Shown here in pieces: positions 1-7,970 of a DNA stretch of 52,744 nt. A program made the position numbers and the translations under genes. The stretch is from the NCBI GenBank assembly GCA_029557905.1, contig JAKQHR010000136.1:1-52744 (forward strand), in the 5' to 3' direction. Positions within the stretch are counted from its first letter, which is position 1. Every line of letters starts with the position of its first letter. Under the pieces are notes generated by a model, which was not told the DNA's origin, did not search any database, and worked only from the letters and a program-made list of their open reading frames with translations. The DNA is from Verrucomicrobiota bacterium. GTDB taxonomy: Bacteria > Verrucomicrobiota > Kiritimatiellia > JAKQHR01.

Positions 1-440
1 CCGTAGCCCATTGATTCCAGTTCTTCGGCGTTGAAGCGGCTGTCGGCCATGACCACCTGCGCTGTGCCCGCCAGCATTTTCATTTCCTCCCTGCCGCGCG
101 CCAGATGTGATGCGATCTGCTCCTGAATGCCCTGCAGAAATTCCGGAGGGGTGATGTTGTGATAGAGAATTGCTTTTTTGCAGGGAAGTTCCGCGAATAT
201 CCGGTTTACAGGCGATCCGATGGAAAGATGCAGAAGCACCACGTCATCCGAATGGCAGTTGGCGGCAAAGGCGGCCGCGTCGTGCGCTTCCCTCCGAAGC
301 TCCGGCAGGATGCGCTTGGCCTCCGAGAAGATTTCCGACTGATATCCCCACGACCGGAAGATGTCCCTCAGCATCAGCGTTTCATTGCTGATGGCATCCC
401 CGTGACTGAACCCCGCGACAAATTGATGTATGGATTTCAT
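1..440 (-). CDS. Glycosyltransferase family 4-like protein, C-terminal part beyond the window edge
   Basis: An open frame starts with ATG at 440 and runs off the left edge with about 146 codons visible and no stop. The N-terminus (MKSIHQFVAGFSHGDAISNE) and the later stretch LYHNITPPEFL are typical of the acceptor-side Rossmann domain of GT-B glycosyltransferases that build surface polysaccharides from nucleotide-sugar donors. Its ATG overlaps the TGA of the upstream glycosyltransferase (ATGA at 437-440), so the two are probably translationally coupled and act in one polysaccharide pathway at the inner face of the membrane. The donor-binding C-terminal domain and its EX7E motif would lie outside the window, so the sugar specificity cannot be judged. 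Confidence 0.75.
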   Translation of the reverse strand, partial: MKSIHQFVAGFSHGDAISNETLMLRDIFRSWGYQSEIFSEAKRILPELRREAHDAAAFAANCHSDDVVLLHLSIGSPVNRIFAELPCKKAILYHNITPPEFLQGIQEQIASHLARGREEMKMLAGTAQVVMADSRFNAEELESMGY

Positions 441-1633
441 ATATTTCTGACCAGCGAATCAAGGCCTTCAAAGAATCTCTGGCCGACTTTTTCCCATGAG
501 TAGGTTTCCTGAACATATTTCCGTCCCGCCGCGCCCATTTTTTCGCGCAGGGCCGGGTTGTCGAGCAGGAGCAGCAGTTCCTCCTCGAATTCGGGATAGG
601 ACTTGAACCACAAACCGCCGCCGCTTTTCTGGCACTGATATTTCAGCACCTCGCTTCGCGCATGCACCAGCCCCGGTGTTCCCGCCAGCCACGACTCCAG
701 CAGCACAATTCCGAAACTCTCATTCACCGAAGGATGGCAGAAGGCCAGCGCCCCGGCCATGGCATCGTGTTTTTCCCGTTCGCTTACAAAGCCGGCATCA
801 AAAATGTGCCCCTCCAGCTCCGGCGGTCTCTGGAAATCGCCGCTTCCGGTCAGGATCAGCATGATATTGCGGCCTGTGCGCAGACGGAAGGCGTTGACAT
901 AATCGAGCAGAAGCGGCGTGCCCTTCAGCGGTTCCCTCCGCCCCGAATAGAGCAGGTAGGGGACATCAATCTTGTGCCGCCGGGCGAATTCGGTCGGGCT
1001 GCATTCGAAATCGTCCATGCCCATGCCGACCACGCGGCACCTGGCTTCCGGAATTCCGAAGATCTTCTGCGCGAGGAATTTTTCCGGTTCCGAGTTGAAC
1101 AGGCATCCGGCCGTCTCTTCAAACATGGTCCGCATGATCTGGAGATAGGCGAAGGCCTCGTCGTGCAGGCACGGCACCAGAAGCGTCTTGCGCGGCCAGA
1201 TTCGGCTGACGGCATAGGTGATCCCAAAAAGATACGGGCCTGTGATGACGGCGTCGTATTTCTCGCCCTCCTTTTTCAGGTGATCGTACATCGCCCGGCT
1301 GTGGACGCTGTTTTTCATCCACAGCTTCTCTTCCTCGATGGACACCGGCTTGCCGGCGCTGATGGCCTGCTGGGCCCGCAGGAAATCCCCCGTATTGCGG
1401 TTTGAGTCCACGGGAAAATAGACGACCTCAAGGTCCCCAATCATTTTTGACCCGGCCGGGATCGAGTTCTCCCATGTAAAATGGTTCTCCGCGCAGGTCG
1501 CCAGGAAGGTCACCCGGCAGCCGCGTTCGGCGGCGTGCTCGGCCAGTTTGCGCAGCAGCGTCTCCGCGCCGCCGAGCGTGGCGCCGGCCGCAAAGCGGGG
1601 CGAAACAAAGGCGATATGCGCGTTTGGCTTCAT
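437..1633 (-). CDS. Glycosyltransferase family 4 (group 1)
   Basis: This 398-residue protein has the usual length of a GT4 retaining glycosyltransferase. An N-terminal GGAE motif near residue 22 lies in the acceptor domain. The donor domain has the segment SGRREPLKGTPLLL and a clear EX7E motif in NESFGIVLLE near residue 305, where the first Glu contacts the nucleotide sugar. It has no signal peptide and should act at the cytoplasmic face of the membrane, adding a sugar to a lipid-linked or O-antigen type glycan. It lies 14 bp downstream of the coiled-coil gene and overlaps the next glycosyltransferase by four bases, which makes a three-gene minus-strand operon. Its ribosome binding site is weak. 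The acceptor and sugar are unknown. Confidence 0.85.
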   Translation of the reverse strand: MKPNAHIAFVSPRFAAGATLGGAETLLRKLAEHAAERGCRVTFLATCAENHFTWENSIPAGSKMIGDLEVVYFPVDSNRNTGDFLRAQQAISAGKPVSIEEEKLWMKNSVHSRAMYDHLKKEGEKYDAVITGPYLFGITYAVSRIWPRKTLLVPCLHDEAFAYLQIMRTMFEETAGCLFNSEPEKFLAQKIFGIPEARCRVVGMGMDDFECSPTEFARRHKIDVPYLLYSGRREPLKGTPLLLDYVNAFRLRTGRNIMLILTGSGDFQRPPELEGHIFDAGFVSEREKHDAMAGALAFCHPSVNESFGIVLLESWLAGTPGLVHARSEVLKYQCQKSGGGLWFKSYPEFEEELLLLLDNPALREKMGAAGRKYVQETYSWEKVGQRFFEGLDSLVRNI

Positions 1634-1647
1634 GGATGCGGAACAGC

Positions 1648-2088
1648 CTATTTTTTCTCCAGCTCTTCGATCCGTTTTTCAAGGGCCTTGATTCTGGAGG
1701 AGTACTGCTCCTCCAGGCCCTGCACGGCGGTCACCAGTAGTCCGTTGACCTCGTTCTGCTGCGACCAGAGACGGTAAGTATAGAATTTCAGCAGCTTCCA
1801 GATGGTCTTTTTCAGGATGACCAGCGGTGCCGCAAGCCCCCGCCTGCGTTCGCGTATCTCAAAGTCGGAGATGTCCACAAAGACGGCATCCCGGAGACAT
1901 TTGAGATAGAATCCAAGAAACTGCTCCTCGTTGCGCAGATGGGCAAGGTTCGACCGCTCGGCGCGGGCTACCCGGGCGTCGGAATAGAATCCCTCCTCCT
2001 GCTTCTTCGCCACCGCCGCTTCGATCTCGCGCACGATCTTTTCCGTGTCCACTCCGGGTGCATGGATTTCAAAGGCCGCACTGCTCAT
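1648..2088 (-). CDS. Hypothetical coiled-coil protein at the head of the glycosyltransferase operon
   Basis: The 146-residue product matches no family I can name. It starts with a short acidic and Ala-rich part, has an Arg-rich middle (SDFEIRERRRGLAAP) followed by a hydrophobic and aromatic stretch (KKTIWKLLKFYTYRLW), and ends in a heptad-like coiled coil (LEEQYSSRIKALEKRIEELEKK pattern, residues 124-146). Similar short proteins in polysaccharide clusters may scaffold glycosyltransferases; that role is inferred from position only. The ATG at 2088 has a good ribosome binding site (AAAGGA) and sits about 20 bp below a consensus-like promoter. It has no signal peptide. Confidence 0.6.
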   Translation of the reverse strand: MSSAAFEIHAPGVDTEKIVREIEAAVAKKQEEGFYSDARVARAERSNLAHLRNEEQFLGFYLKCLRDAVFVDISDFEIRERRRGLAAPLVILKKTIWKLLKFYTYRLWSQQNEVNGLLVTAVQGLEEQYSSRIKALEKRIEELEKK

Positions 2089-2113
2089 AAAACATTCCTT
2101 TCAAAGTGTCCGC

Positions 2114-2142
2114 ATTATTTGACCATTGACCGGCAGTGTCAA
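2114..2142 (-). promoter_or_regulatory. Sigma-70-type promoter for the glycosyltransferase operon
   Basis: On the minus strand a perfect -35 box TTGACA (2142-2137) is followed after 17 bp by AATAAT (2119-2114). Transcription would start near 2107, giving a leader of about 20 nt before the ATG at 2088. Confidence 0.7.
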
Positions 2143-2157
2143 TGCCGGATGAAAGGT

Positions 2158-2186
2158 TTGACCCGGGCAGGCGGGGATGGTACCCT
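2158..2186 (+). promoter_or_regulatory. Candidate sigma-70 promoter for the small Cys protein
   Basis: TTGACC (2158-2163) and TACCCT (2181-2186) are separated by 17 bp, about 40 bp upstream of the gene starting at 2227. The -10 box is poor, so the call is tentative. Confidence 0.4.
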
Positions 2187-2226
2187 GTAATCAGAGAGGC
2201 GGTACGGATACAGGAAGGAGGCTGGT

Positions 2227-2502
2227 ATGCACAGTCATCAGGATCCCAAGCCGATTGGGAAATGCGGCGGATGTCCGCTGAATTTGAAAAAAAGCTGCGG
2301 CATGTTCGAGCATCCGGCTGAACAGTGGGCGCACGGCCGGTGCAAGGGCTTCATGAACGCCAAAATGTTCGAAGCCTTTGTTGCGGCGCAGGCCCGGGAG
2401 CATGAGAAGACGCACAAGGAGATTCGGCGCGAAAAACAGGAGGAGAGGAAGTCCATTTCTCATGTGGACGGCATTCCGAATCCCGGGGGAAGCCGCTGGT
2501 AA
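2227..2502 (+). CDS. Small Cys-containing hypothetical protein
   Basis: A strong ribosome binding site (GGAAGGAGG) precedes the ATG by a normal distance, which supports a real 91-residue gene. The N-terminal half holds four cysteines in the pattern CxxC-x7-C, with the last Cys in GRCKGF near residue 39, and could bind zinc or an iron-sulfur cluster. The C-terminal half is very basic and helical (HEKTHKEIRREKQEERK). There is no signal peptide or membrane segment. I do not recognise the family; the Cys pattern suggests a metal-binding or nucleic-acid-binding role, but this is inference. It stands alone, pointing toward a convergent lipoprotein gene. Confidence 0.65.
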   Translation: MHSHQDPKPIGKCGGCPLNLKKSCGMFEHPAEQWAHGRCKGFMNAKMFEAFVAAQAREHEKTHKEIRREKQEERKSISHVDGIPNPGGSRW

Positions 2503-2583
2503 AAAATGCCGGAAATTGGCCCAAAATGGCCAAAAAGGGCCCAAAAACGTCAAAATAGTGAAAAAAATACCGAAAACGTGATT
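2501..2583. repeat. Phased A-tract array 1
   Basis: Runs of three to seven A start at 2501, 2513, 2523, 2532, 2543, 2552, 2561 and 2573, a mean step of about 10.3 bp, with C/G-rich spacers. Such helically phased A-tracts bend DNA. The array lies between two convergent genes and is one of four in the window. Confidence 0.75.
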
Positions 2584-2592
2584 TTTTGGAAA

Positions 2593-2610
2593 TAGTACTA
2601 AAATAGTACT
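2593..2610. repeat. Paired AGTACT palindromes, copy 1
   Basis: TAGTACT occurs at 2593-2599 and again at 2604-2610, exactly 11 bp apart, directly after the A-tract array. The same arrangement recurs at 25960 and, with one half degenerate, at 29222. It may be a protein-binding site. Confidence 0.5.
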
Positions 2611-2645
2611 ATTTATTGCCGGGGAACTGTTCATGACCTGCAAAA

Positions 2646-2677
2646 AAAACAGGAAGGACCTGCGTCCTTCCTGTTTT
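2646..2677 (-). terminator. Intrinsic terminator of the acidic lipoprotein gene
   Basis: A perfect 14-bp stem (2646-2659 with 2664-2677) encloses a four-base loop. On the minus strand it is followed by a run of eight T within and after the stem base, about 20 bp below the stop codon at 2697. Confidence 0.85.
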
Positions 2678-2696
2678 CTGTAAAAAGACAAACTGA

Positions 2697-3464
2697 TTAT
2701 TCGGCGAGGGCCGGGACTTCTTCTTCGACAACCGGAGCGACCTCTTCGAGGACGGGCTCATCAATCATGGCCGGGACTTCTTCGATCATCTCGACTGCCG
2801 GGGTAATTTCTTCAACAAAGGCTTCTTCAGCCATAGCCGGAGCAATTTCGACCGTCTCGGCAGCCGGGACGGCGGCTTCACTGCTCATTTCTTCTGCGAT
2901 GGCCGGAGCTTCCTCGATTGACGGGATTTCCTCGATCACTTCCTCAGCCATGAACGCGGCTTCGTCAGCGACCATCTCCTCAACGGCCTCTTCGAAAGCC
3001 GGGATGGTTTCATCCATGGATGAGATGTCGTCCATGACAGATTCTTCAACTTCAGGAAGGGGCTCTTCAATGACTTCTTCGACCGCTACAGGGATTTCCT
3101 CGATTATTTCTTCAACCGCCGGGAAATCTTCACCAGCCGGAACTAACTCGATGTCATCTGAATCCATGGCGGCTTCTTCGACATCTTCTTCTGCGGGAAG
3201 CAGTTCATCCATCGCCATTGAAGGGATATCTTCAGCGACTTCCTCCACTGCCTGAACCGTGCTCTCCACCGCTCCGGCCGCTGCCTCAAGAGCGGTATCC
3301 AAGGTCTCTTCAACAACGGCTTCCGCCTCAACAGCCGCGGCTTGCGCGGTTTCCAGCACTTCCGGAGCGGGAACCTGAGCAGTTTCCGTCTTTGCCTGAC
3401 AGGCGCACAATCCGCAGACCGCCGCCGCTAAAAACATCGTCAAACCGAATTTCACCATTTTCAT
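2697..3464 (-). CDS. Polyacidic low-complexity lipoprotein
   Basis: The start is placed at the ATG at 3464, after an AAGGTG ribosome binding site; a longer frame reaches 3530. The 255-residue product begins with a lysine-containing hydrophobic signal (MKMVKFGLTMFLAAAVCGL) and a lipobox-like CAC, so it is probably an exported lipoprotein. The rest is almost entirely Glu, Val, Ala, Ile, Pro, Asp and Met, with recurring EEVIEEIP-like units. After the signal I see one Lys and no Arg, His, Trp, Asn or Tyr. Such a chain would be extended and strongly negative, possibly a periplasmic or surface polyanion that binds cations. No family is recognised. It is followed by a strong terminator. Confidence 0.7.
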   Translation of the reverse strand: MKMVKFGLTMFLAAAVCGLCACQAKTETAQVPAPEVLETAQAAAVEAEAVVEETLDTALEAAAGAVESTVQAVEEVAEDIPSMAMDELLPAEEDVEEAAMDSDDIELVPAGEDFPAVEEIIEEIPVAVEEVIEEPLPEVEESVMDDISSMDETIPAFEEAVEEMVADEAAFMAEEVIEEIPSIEEAPAIAEEMSSEAAVPAAETVEIAPAMAEEAFVEEITPAVEMIEEVPAMIDEPVLEEVAPVVEEEVPALAE

Positions 3465-3598
3465 AGTCCAATCACCTTTCTTTATTCTGGGAATCACGTA
3501 TTTGCCGTCAATCGACAGCAACTGTTCCATTGGGGGAGGGATTCTTGTGAAATATCTGCGAAAAGCAAGCAGAAAACGACAAGTGTGCGCGCGAGCAA

Positions 3599-3979
3599 TC
3601 AGTCGAAACGCACAGAAATATCGAAGCGGTCGGGATCGGCGTGAGGCCGGATGTTAATGATGGTCAGATGTCCCTCAATGATGTCCGCATCGCCGCGCCA
3701 TGCGCGGTCTCCGCCCTGCTGATCAAGAACGAGGCGCCGGACACCCGGCAGGAGGTCGTACTTGCGATTTGAATCATCGCGGACTTTGGGCTGAATGACC
3801 CCGTCTATGGCCACCGAGATGTCGTCAACGGTGTCGTTTTCCAGAACAAGTGTTCCCATGCCTGCCGGCGGCTTGTGATCATAATCGTCGTCATCCTCAC
3901 ATCCGGCAAGGGGAAGCAGCGCTGCGGCCAGCAGCGCGCAAAAAATCATGCGGCGAAAGATGTTTTTATTTCCGGACAT
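3599..3979 (-). CDS. Small lipoprotein
   Basis: The 126-residue product has a basic start (MSGNKNIFRR), a hydrophobic segment and a perfect lipobox LAGC, so it is lipidated at Cys 27 after removal of the signal. The mature part starts with an acidic linker (EDDDDYDHK) and contains a compact beta-rich region (TLVLENDTVDDISVAIDGV). I cannot assign a function. Its ATG lies inside the end of the anti-sigma gene (14-base overlap), which makes it the third gene of a STAS, kinase, lipoprotein operon. It might be a sensor or target of that switch, but only position supports this. Confidence 0.75.
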   Translation of the reverse strand: MSGNKNIFRRMIFCALLAAALLPLAGCEDDDDYDHKPPAGMGTLVLENDTVDDISVAIDGVIQPKVRDDSNRKYDLLPGVRRLVLDQQGGDRAWRGDADIIEGHLTIINIRPHADPDRFDISVRFD

Positions 3980-4397
3980 GCTTCACCAGTTTCAGGCAGT
4001 TGCGGTTGTCCGGGAGTTTCTCGTAGGTCACCTGATCCACCGTTTTTCTAATCAGGAACAGTCCGACGCCCCGGACATTGCCCTCGTCCCAGTGATCCGG
4101 GAACTTGGGCAGCACATGGGCATTGAAGTTGAAGTGTTTTCCGCGGTCGATGATCTCAATGATGAAGTCATTGTCATCCACATAAATGGCAAGATTGAAG
4201 CTGGGATGCGGATTCATGCCGCTGTAGGCGTGATCCACCACGTTGCTGCACGCTTCATCCACGGCCAGTTCGATCTCGCCAATCCGGTTTTCGTCCATCC
4301 CCGCCATTTCGGCCAGAGAGGTGACCACCATGCGGATGAGTGCAAGCGAATGGGCTTCACCGGGAACTTCCACTTCGCAGGGTCCAAGGGATATCAT
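3966..4397 (-). CDS. RsbW-like anti-sigma factor / serine kinase (HATPase_c_2)
   Basis: This 143-residue protein has the GHKL ATPase motifs of RsbW/SpoIIAB-type kinases: the N box ELAVDEACSNVVDHAY at about 42-57, a G1-like EIIDRGKHFN near 80-90 and a G2-like RGVGLFLIRKTVD near 110. Proteins of this family phosphorylate a serine on a partner STAS protein and bind a sigma factor or another target. The gene for a STAS protein lies immediately upstream with a four-base overlap, so the cognate pair is clear. No sigma factor or PP2C phosphatase is adjacent, so the output is unknown. Confidence 0.9.
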   Translation of the reverse strand: MISLGPCEVEVPGEAHSLALIRMVVTSLAEMAGMDENRIGEIELAVDEACSNVVDHAYSGMNPHPSFNLAIYVDDNDFIIEIIDRGKHFNFNAHVLPKFPDHWDEGNVRGVGLFLIRKTVDQVTYEKLPDNRNCLKLVKHVRK

Positions 4398-4771
4398 GAG
4401 TCCGAACCTCCTTTGTCCGTCGTGCCCAGGGTGTCGATCGCATCCTCAAGGGTGGGAAGCACCTTGAGCATGGCATTCAACCCCAGCAGTTTGATGATAT
4501 GTTCGATTTTCAGGGGCACGCAGCACACCAGGAATATGCCGCCGTTGGATTCGCAGGTGTGATGAAAACGATAAAGCAGGGCAAAACTGCGGCTGTTCAT
4601 GTAGGATATGCCGCCGCAGTCCAGTATGATCCGGCTGTTTGGGGTCTCGCACCGGGGCATGATCAGGGAGCGAAATTCCTCCACATTGGAAGTATCCACA
4701 GCTCCTTCAACGGAAATCAGCGTGAATCCGTCCTGATCTTCGGCGCGAACTGTTAGGGGGCAGGTTGTCAT
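4394..4771 (-). CDS. STAS-domain anti-anti-sigma factor (SpoIIAA/RsbV-like)
   Basis: The 125-residue protein is a single STAS domain. The core strand and loop RIILDCGGISYMNSRSFALLYRF at about 47-69 hold the serines (NSRS) where the family is phosphorylated by its kinase partner. In the usual partner switch, the unphosphorylated form binds the anti-sigma kinase encoded just downstream (ATGA overlap at 4394-4397). The start at 4771 has a good AAGGA ribosome binding site. Two copies of ACAGTTTTTGT lie upstream between this operon and the divergent DUF362 gene. A D-S or N-S phospho-site is plausible but the exact serine is not certain. Confidence 0.88.
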   Translation of the reverse strand: MTTCPLTVRAEDQDGFTLISVEGAVDTSNVEEFRSLIMPRCETPNSRIILDCGGISYMNSRSFALLYRFHHTCESNGGIFLVCCVPLKIEHIIKLLGLNAMLKVLPTLEDAIDTLGTTDKGGSDS

Positions 4772-4834
4772 GAATTCCTTTTCCGGCCCGTCGTCGGCAC
4801 TAAACCTCTTTCCTCATAAAGGATTTCACTCTTC

Positions 4835-4871
4835 ACAGTTTTTGTAATATATTGATCTGAACAGTTTTTGT
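4835..4871. repeat. Direct repeat pair in the divergent STAS/DUF362 promoter region
   Basis: ACAGTTTTTGT occurs perfectly at 4835-4845 and 4861-4871, 26 bp apart, between two divergent operons. It is a candidate operator; there is no direct evidence for a regulator. Confidence 0.45.
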
Positions 4872-4904
4872 CCAGTGCGGCTCAAAACAAAAAAGGCTTG
4901 GATT

Positions 4905-6203
4905 ATGGCTAAAGCAAAAGTATCAGTCCTGCGGACTTCACCGGCCACGGTATTGGCCGATTATCACCGGTTGATGAATCTGGCGGGATATCAGGATTTC
5001 CTGCCAAAAGACAAAGAAACCGCCCTGAAAATCAACATCAGCTGGCATTTCTTCTATCCCGGAAGTTCCACGACTCCCTGGCAGCTCGACGGGGTGATCC
5101 GTGCGCTGAAGAAAGACGGATATGACCCCGCGCGCATTCACGGCTGCCACAACCGGACCGTGGTGATAGATGCGCACCTGGGCGAGCGCGAAAACAAGCA
5201 GGTGAATGTCACTGATCATCATGGCCTGAAAAATGTTCATCTTTATGAGGGCGAGGACTGGATCAACGTGCGCGAGGCCGTGGGAGATCTGGCCGACAAA
5301 TTCCTGTGCCTCAACCAGGTCTATCCAGACGGATTCATGATCCCCAGACGCTTCATCGGCGAGAACATCATCCATCTGCCCACCGTCAAGACCCATGTCT
5401 TCACAACGACCACCGGCGCCATGAAGAACGCCTTCGGCGGTCTGCTGAACGAGAAGCGGCACTGGACCCATCCGGTTATCCATGAAACACTCGTGGACCT
5501 GCTGATGATCCAGAAGAAGATTCATTCGGGCGTGTTCGCTGTCATGGACGGGACTTTTGCCGGTGACGGCCCCGGCCCGCGATGCATGATCCCGCACATC
5601 AAAAACGTCCTCCTGGCCTCGGCCGATCAGGTGGCCATTGATGCCGTGGCGGCAAAGCTGATGGGCTTTGACCCCTTGAGCATCAAGTTCATCCGTCTCG
5701 CGCATGACAAGGGGCTTGGCTGCGGCGATCCGCGCGAGATTGAAATCACCGGGGATGAGGAGGCCGCGCGCGAGAACTGGCATTTCACGGGGCCCTTCAA
5801 GAAAATGACCTTTGCCAGCCGCATGCAGCACGCCATCTACTGGGGAAAACTGAAAAAGCCGATTGAGTGGTCACTGAAAACTATTCTTGCGCCCTGGGCC
5901 TATATTGCCAGTGTGCTGTATCATGACATGTTCTGGTACCCGATGCACCAGCGCCGCGTGCATAAGATACTGGGCAGCGAATGGGGCCGCCTGTTTCAGA
6001 ACTGGGACGAAAAGGCGATGCCTCCTGAAGACCTGGCCGCTCCCGGGTGGACGGATGTCGGCACGGCGCCTGCGGAAATGAAGACGGAAAGCATGAAGCT
6101 GTTCGGGCGGTCGCTCAAAATTCTCGGCACGTGCATCAAAGAGGCTCCCGAATTTGCCGCGAAAAAGCGCCACAAGGATGAAAAGCGAAAAAAAGAACAT
6201 TGA
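4905..6203 (+). CDS. DUF362 domain-containing protein
   Basis: The ATG at 4905 is preferred to the GTG at 4875 because conserved sequence begins at MAKAKVSVLR. The 432-residue product matches the DUF362 family: the block INISWHFFYPGSSTTPWQ, the central NIIHLPTVKTHVFTTTTGAMKNAFGG, and GPGPR followed by ASADQVAIDAVAAKLMG. The family is often linked to iron-sulfur or uncharacterised redox proteins, but this copy has no ferredoxin-type CxxCxxC cluster. The C-terminal 130 residues are basic and aromatic. It heads a plus-strand operon with a zinc-ribbon protein and two DUF4139-type exported proteins. The reaction is unknown. Confidence 0.85.
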   Translation: MAKAKVSVLRTSPATVLADYHRLMNLAGYQDFLPKDKETALKINISWHFFYPGSSTTPWQLDGVIRALKKDGYDPARIHGCHNRTVVIDAHLGERENKQVNVTDHHGLKNVHLYEGEDWINVREAVGDLADKFLCLNQVYPDGFMIPRRFIGENIIHLPTVKTHVFTTTTGAMKNAFGGLLNEKRHWTHPVIHETLVDLLMIQKKIHSGVFAVMDGTFAGDGPGPRCMIPHIKNVLLASADQVAIDAVAAKLMGFDPLSIKFIRLAHDKGLGCGDPREIEITGDEEAARENWHFTGPFKKMTFASRMQHAIYWGKLKKPIEWSLKTILAPWAYIASVLYHDMFWYPMHQRRVHKILGSEWGRLFQNWDEKAMPPEDLAAPGWTDVGTAPAEMKTESMKLFGRSLKILGTCIKEAPEFAAKKRHKDEKRKKEH

Positions 6204-6549
6204 GGTCCGCTGTCCGGCCTGCGGCCGCGAAACCCTGCTGCTGAAAAAGCCGCTCTATGAAGGGTTCACTCGCGTGGGCGAGGAGCTGAGCTGCACGCTG
6301 TGCGGCCACGTGTTCTCCGGGGAGGAATCGGTCGAATCTGTTGAGCGCTCCGGTCCGGAGATATTTTCCGATGACGACCGTCCCGCGGAGGTGGAGATTT
6401 TCGGCGAGGAGGACGCGCCCGCATTTTGCAGGCAGTGTGAGCATTATGTGGTGAATCCCTTCATGCAGTGGTGCGCGTTTCACAAGCAGAAGGTGGAAGC
6501 AACAGACACCTGCCGCGATTTCCGGCGGGCGGAGAAAAATGAACCATGA
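6178..6549 (+). CDS. Zinc-ribbon hypothetical protein
   Basis: The ATG at 6178 lies inside the end of the DUF362 gene; an upstream TTG at 6154 is less likely. The 123-residue protein has a first zinc ribbon, CPACG near residue 12 and CTLCG near residue 42, then an acidic linker, then a second Cys/His cluster, CRQCEHY, WCAFHKQ and a final CRDFRR. The second half resembles small proteins with a CxxC...C..H...C site. Both parts probably bind zinc structurally. It has no signal peptide. Overlap with both neighbours (26 bases upstream and 4 downstream) shows tight translational coupling. Its partner or target is unknown. Confidence 0.7.
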   Translation: MKSEKKNIEVRCPACGRETLLLKKPLYEGFTRVGEELSCTLCGHVFSGEESVESVERSGPEIFSDDDRPAEVEIFGEEDAPAFCRQCEHYVVNPFMQWCAFHKQKVEATDTCRDFRRAEKNEP

Positions 6550-7970
6550 GAAAAGTATTTTGTTTGATCTTTCTTGCGGCCCTCGCGGCCGGCGCGGCAG
6601 CCGCGGACATCAGCGCTTCTGCGCCCCAGGGGATAACCCTCACTGTTTATGACACGGGACTTGCGCTTGCGCGTGACCTGCGCAGGGTGGATCTGCCCCG
6701 GGGCGAGGTCTCTGTCCGTTTCGCTCAGCTGCCGCGAACCATTCAGCCGGAAACGCTTTCCTTCTCGCCTCCGCCGAATGTCTCCGGCATTGATGTGAGA
6801 GAACAGCAGGTGGTTTATGATCTGGATTCTCTGCAGTCAATGATGCGCCGCTACGAGAGCCGTCTGCTGACCGTGACGACCCCTGCGGGCACGGAAAGCG
6901 GGGTGCTGCAGCCCATGCAGGACACGTCCGGAGCCTTCGCCCTGCGCAAGAACGACGGATCCGTTTCCGTCATTCCGGCAGACAAGGTCATGGCTGTCAC
7001 GTTCCCCGATGCGGGAACCCAGGCCTTTCTGGAACCGGCGCTGCTGTGGCGCGCGGTGGTCAGCACGGAAGGGCCCCAGGGAATCCGTTTGAGCTACGGG
7101 CTGTCCGACCTGTCGTGGCGGGCCGCCTACGAGCTGATAATGGAGCCCGGCGGAACCGCCGGCAGTCTCAGCGGCCGCGCCGGCATTTTGAACCGTTCCG
7201 GCGCCGATTTTTCAGATGCGCGGGTCCGGCTGGTGGCGACCGCCGGCCGGGGTGGAGCGGATTCTGCCGCTGCGCTGCGTTATGCGTACGGATGGCGCCA
7301 TCCCTCGGCCGGCGCCGCGGCGACATTCCCGGCTCCAACCGGATCTTTTGATCTGCCCCAGCCTGTAACCCTGAAAAACAATGAGGAAAAATTTGTAACC
7401 TTCTGCTCTGCGCCGTCCATCCCGGTCAGCCGTTTTTATGTCTACGACGGTGTGCAGTTTGACCGCTTTCAGCGCAACCGGCGCAACGACTGGAACTACG
7501 GCACGGAATATCAAACCGTGGTGGATCAGCGCCTTGAGTTTGAAAACAAGGAACAGTACGGCCTGGGCTTTGGCCTGCTTCCCGGCGTCTTCCGCCTGTA
7601 TGAGCGTCGCGGTGACGGTTCTGTGGACCTGGCGGGGGAAAACCGGATGGACGAAGTGCCCGCAGAAGGGAAGGGAAGCGTCCTGCTGGGTCCCGCTCGC
7701 GGCCTGCGCGGCGAGCGTGAGAGGACGGGCTACAGCGAAGTGGTTCCATCGCGCGCGTATGAGGAAACCTTTGAAATCCGGCTGGAAAACGACACCGCTT
7801 CCGAGGTTGAAATCCGCGTGGTCGAGCATCTGTACCGTTGGAACAACTATGAAATCGTGCGGGCTGATGCGGAGTACACGGAGACCGCCCCGCAGACCAT
7901 CGAGTTCCGCCCGATCCTGAAGCCGGGCGGCCGCCGGGCCATTCATTACACAGTTCGCTACAGCTGGTGA
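6546..7970 (+). CDS. DUF4139 domain-containing exported protein
   Basis: A 474-residue protein with a cleavable signal peptide (MRKVFCLIFLAALAAGAAAA). The mature protein begins with ITLTVYDTGLALARDLRRVDLPRG, the N-terminal repeat of DUF4139 proteins, and the central LSWRAAYELIM and ILNRSGADFSDARVRLVA fit the DUF4139 beta-rich core. The C-terminus (VVEHLYRWNNYEIVRADAEY, then GRRAIHYTVRYSW) is the typical closing beta domain. It is probably periplasmic. The biochemical role of the family is not known. It overlaps the zinc-ribbon gene by four bases and the next DUF4139-like gene by one, which suggests that the two exported proteins work together. Confidence 0.85.
   Translation: MRKVFCLIFLAALAAGAAAADISASAPQGITLTVYDTGLALARDLRRVDLPRGEVSVRFAQLPRTIQPETLSFSPPPNVSGIDVREQQVVYDLDSLQSMMRRYESRLLTVTTPAGTESGVLQPMQDTSGAFALRKNDGSVSVIPADKVMAVTFPDAGTQAFLEPALLWRAVVSTEGPQGIRLSYGLSDLSWRAAYELIMEPGGTAGSLSGRAGILNRSGADFSDARVRLVATAGRGGADSAAALRYAYGWRHPSAGAAATFPAPTGSFDLPQPVTLKNNEEKFVTFCSAPSIPVSRFYVYDGVQFDRFQRNRRNDWNYGTEYQTVVDQRLEFENKEQYGLGFGLLPGVFRLYERRGDGSVDLAGENRMDEVPAEGKGSVLLGPARGLRGERERTGYSEVVPSRAYEETFEIRLENDTASEVEIRVVEHLYRWNNYEIVRADAEYTETAPQTIEFRPILKPGGRRAIHYTVRYSW

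Noticed and set aside
2767-3255. A Ser/Thr-rich plus-strand frame of 162 codons
   Set aside because: It is the antisense shadow of the Glu/Val/Ala-rich lipoprotein; the composition follows from the opposite strand.
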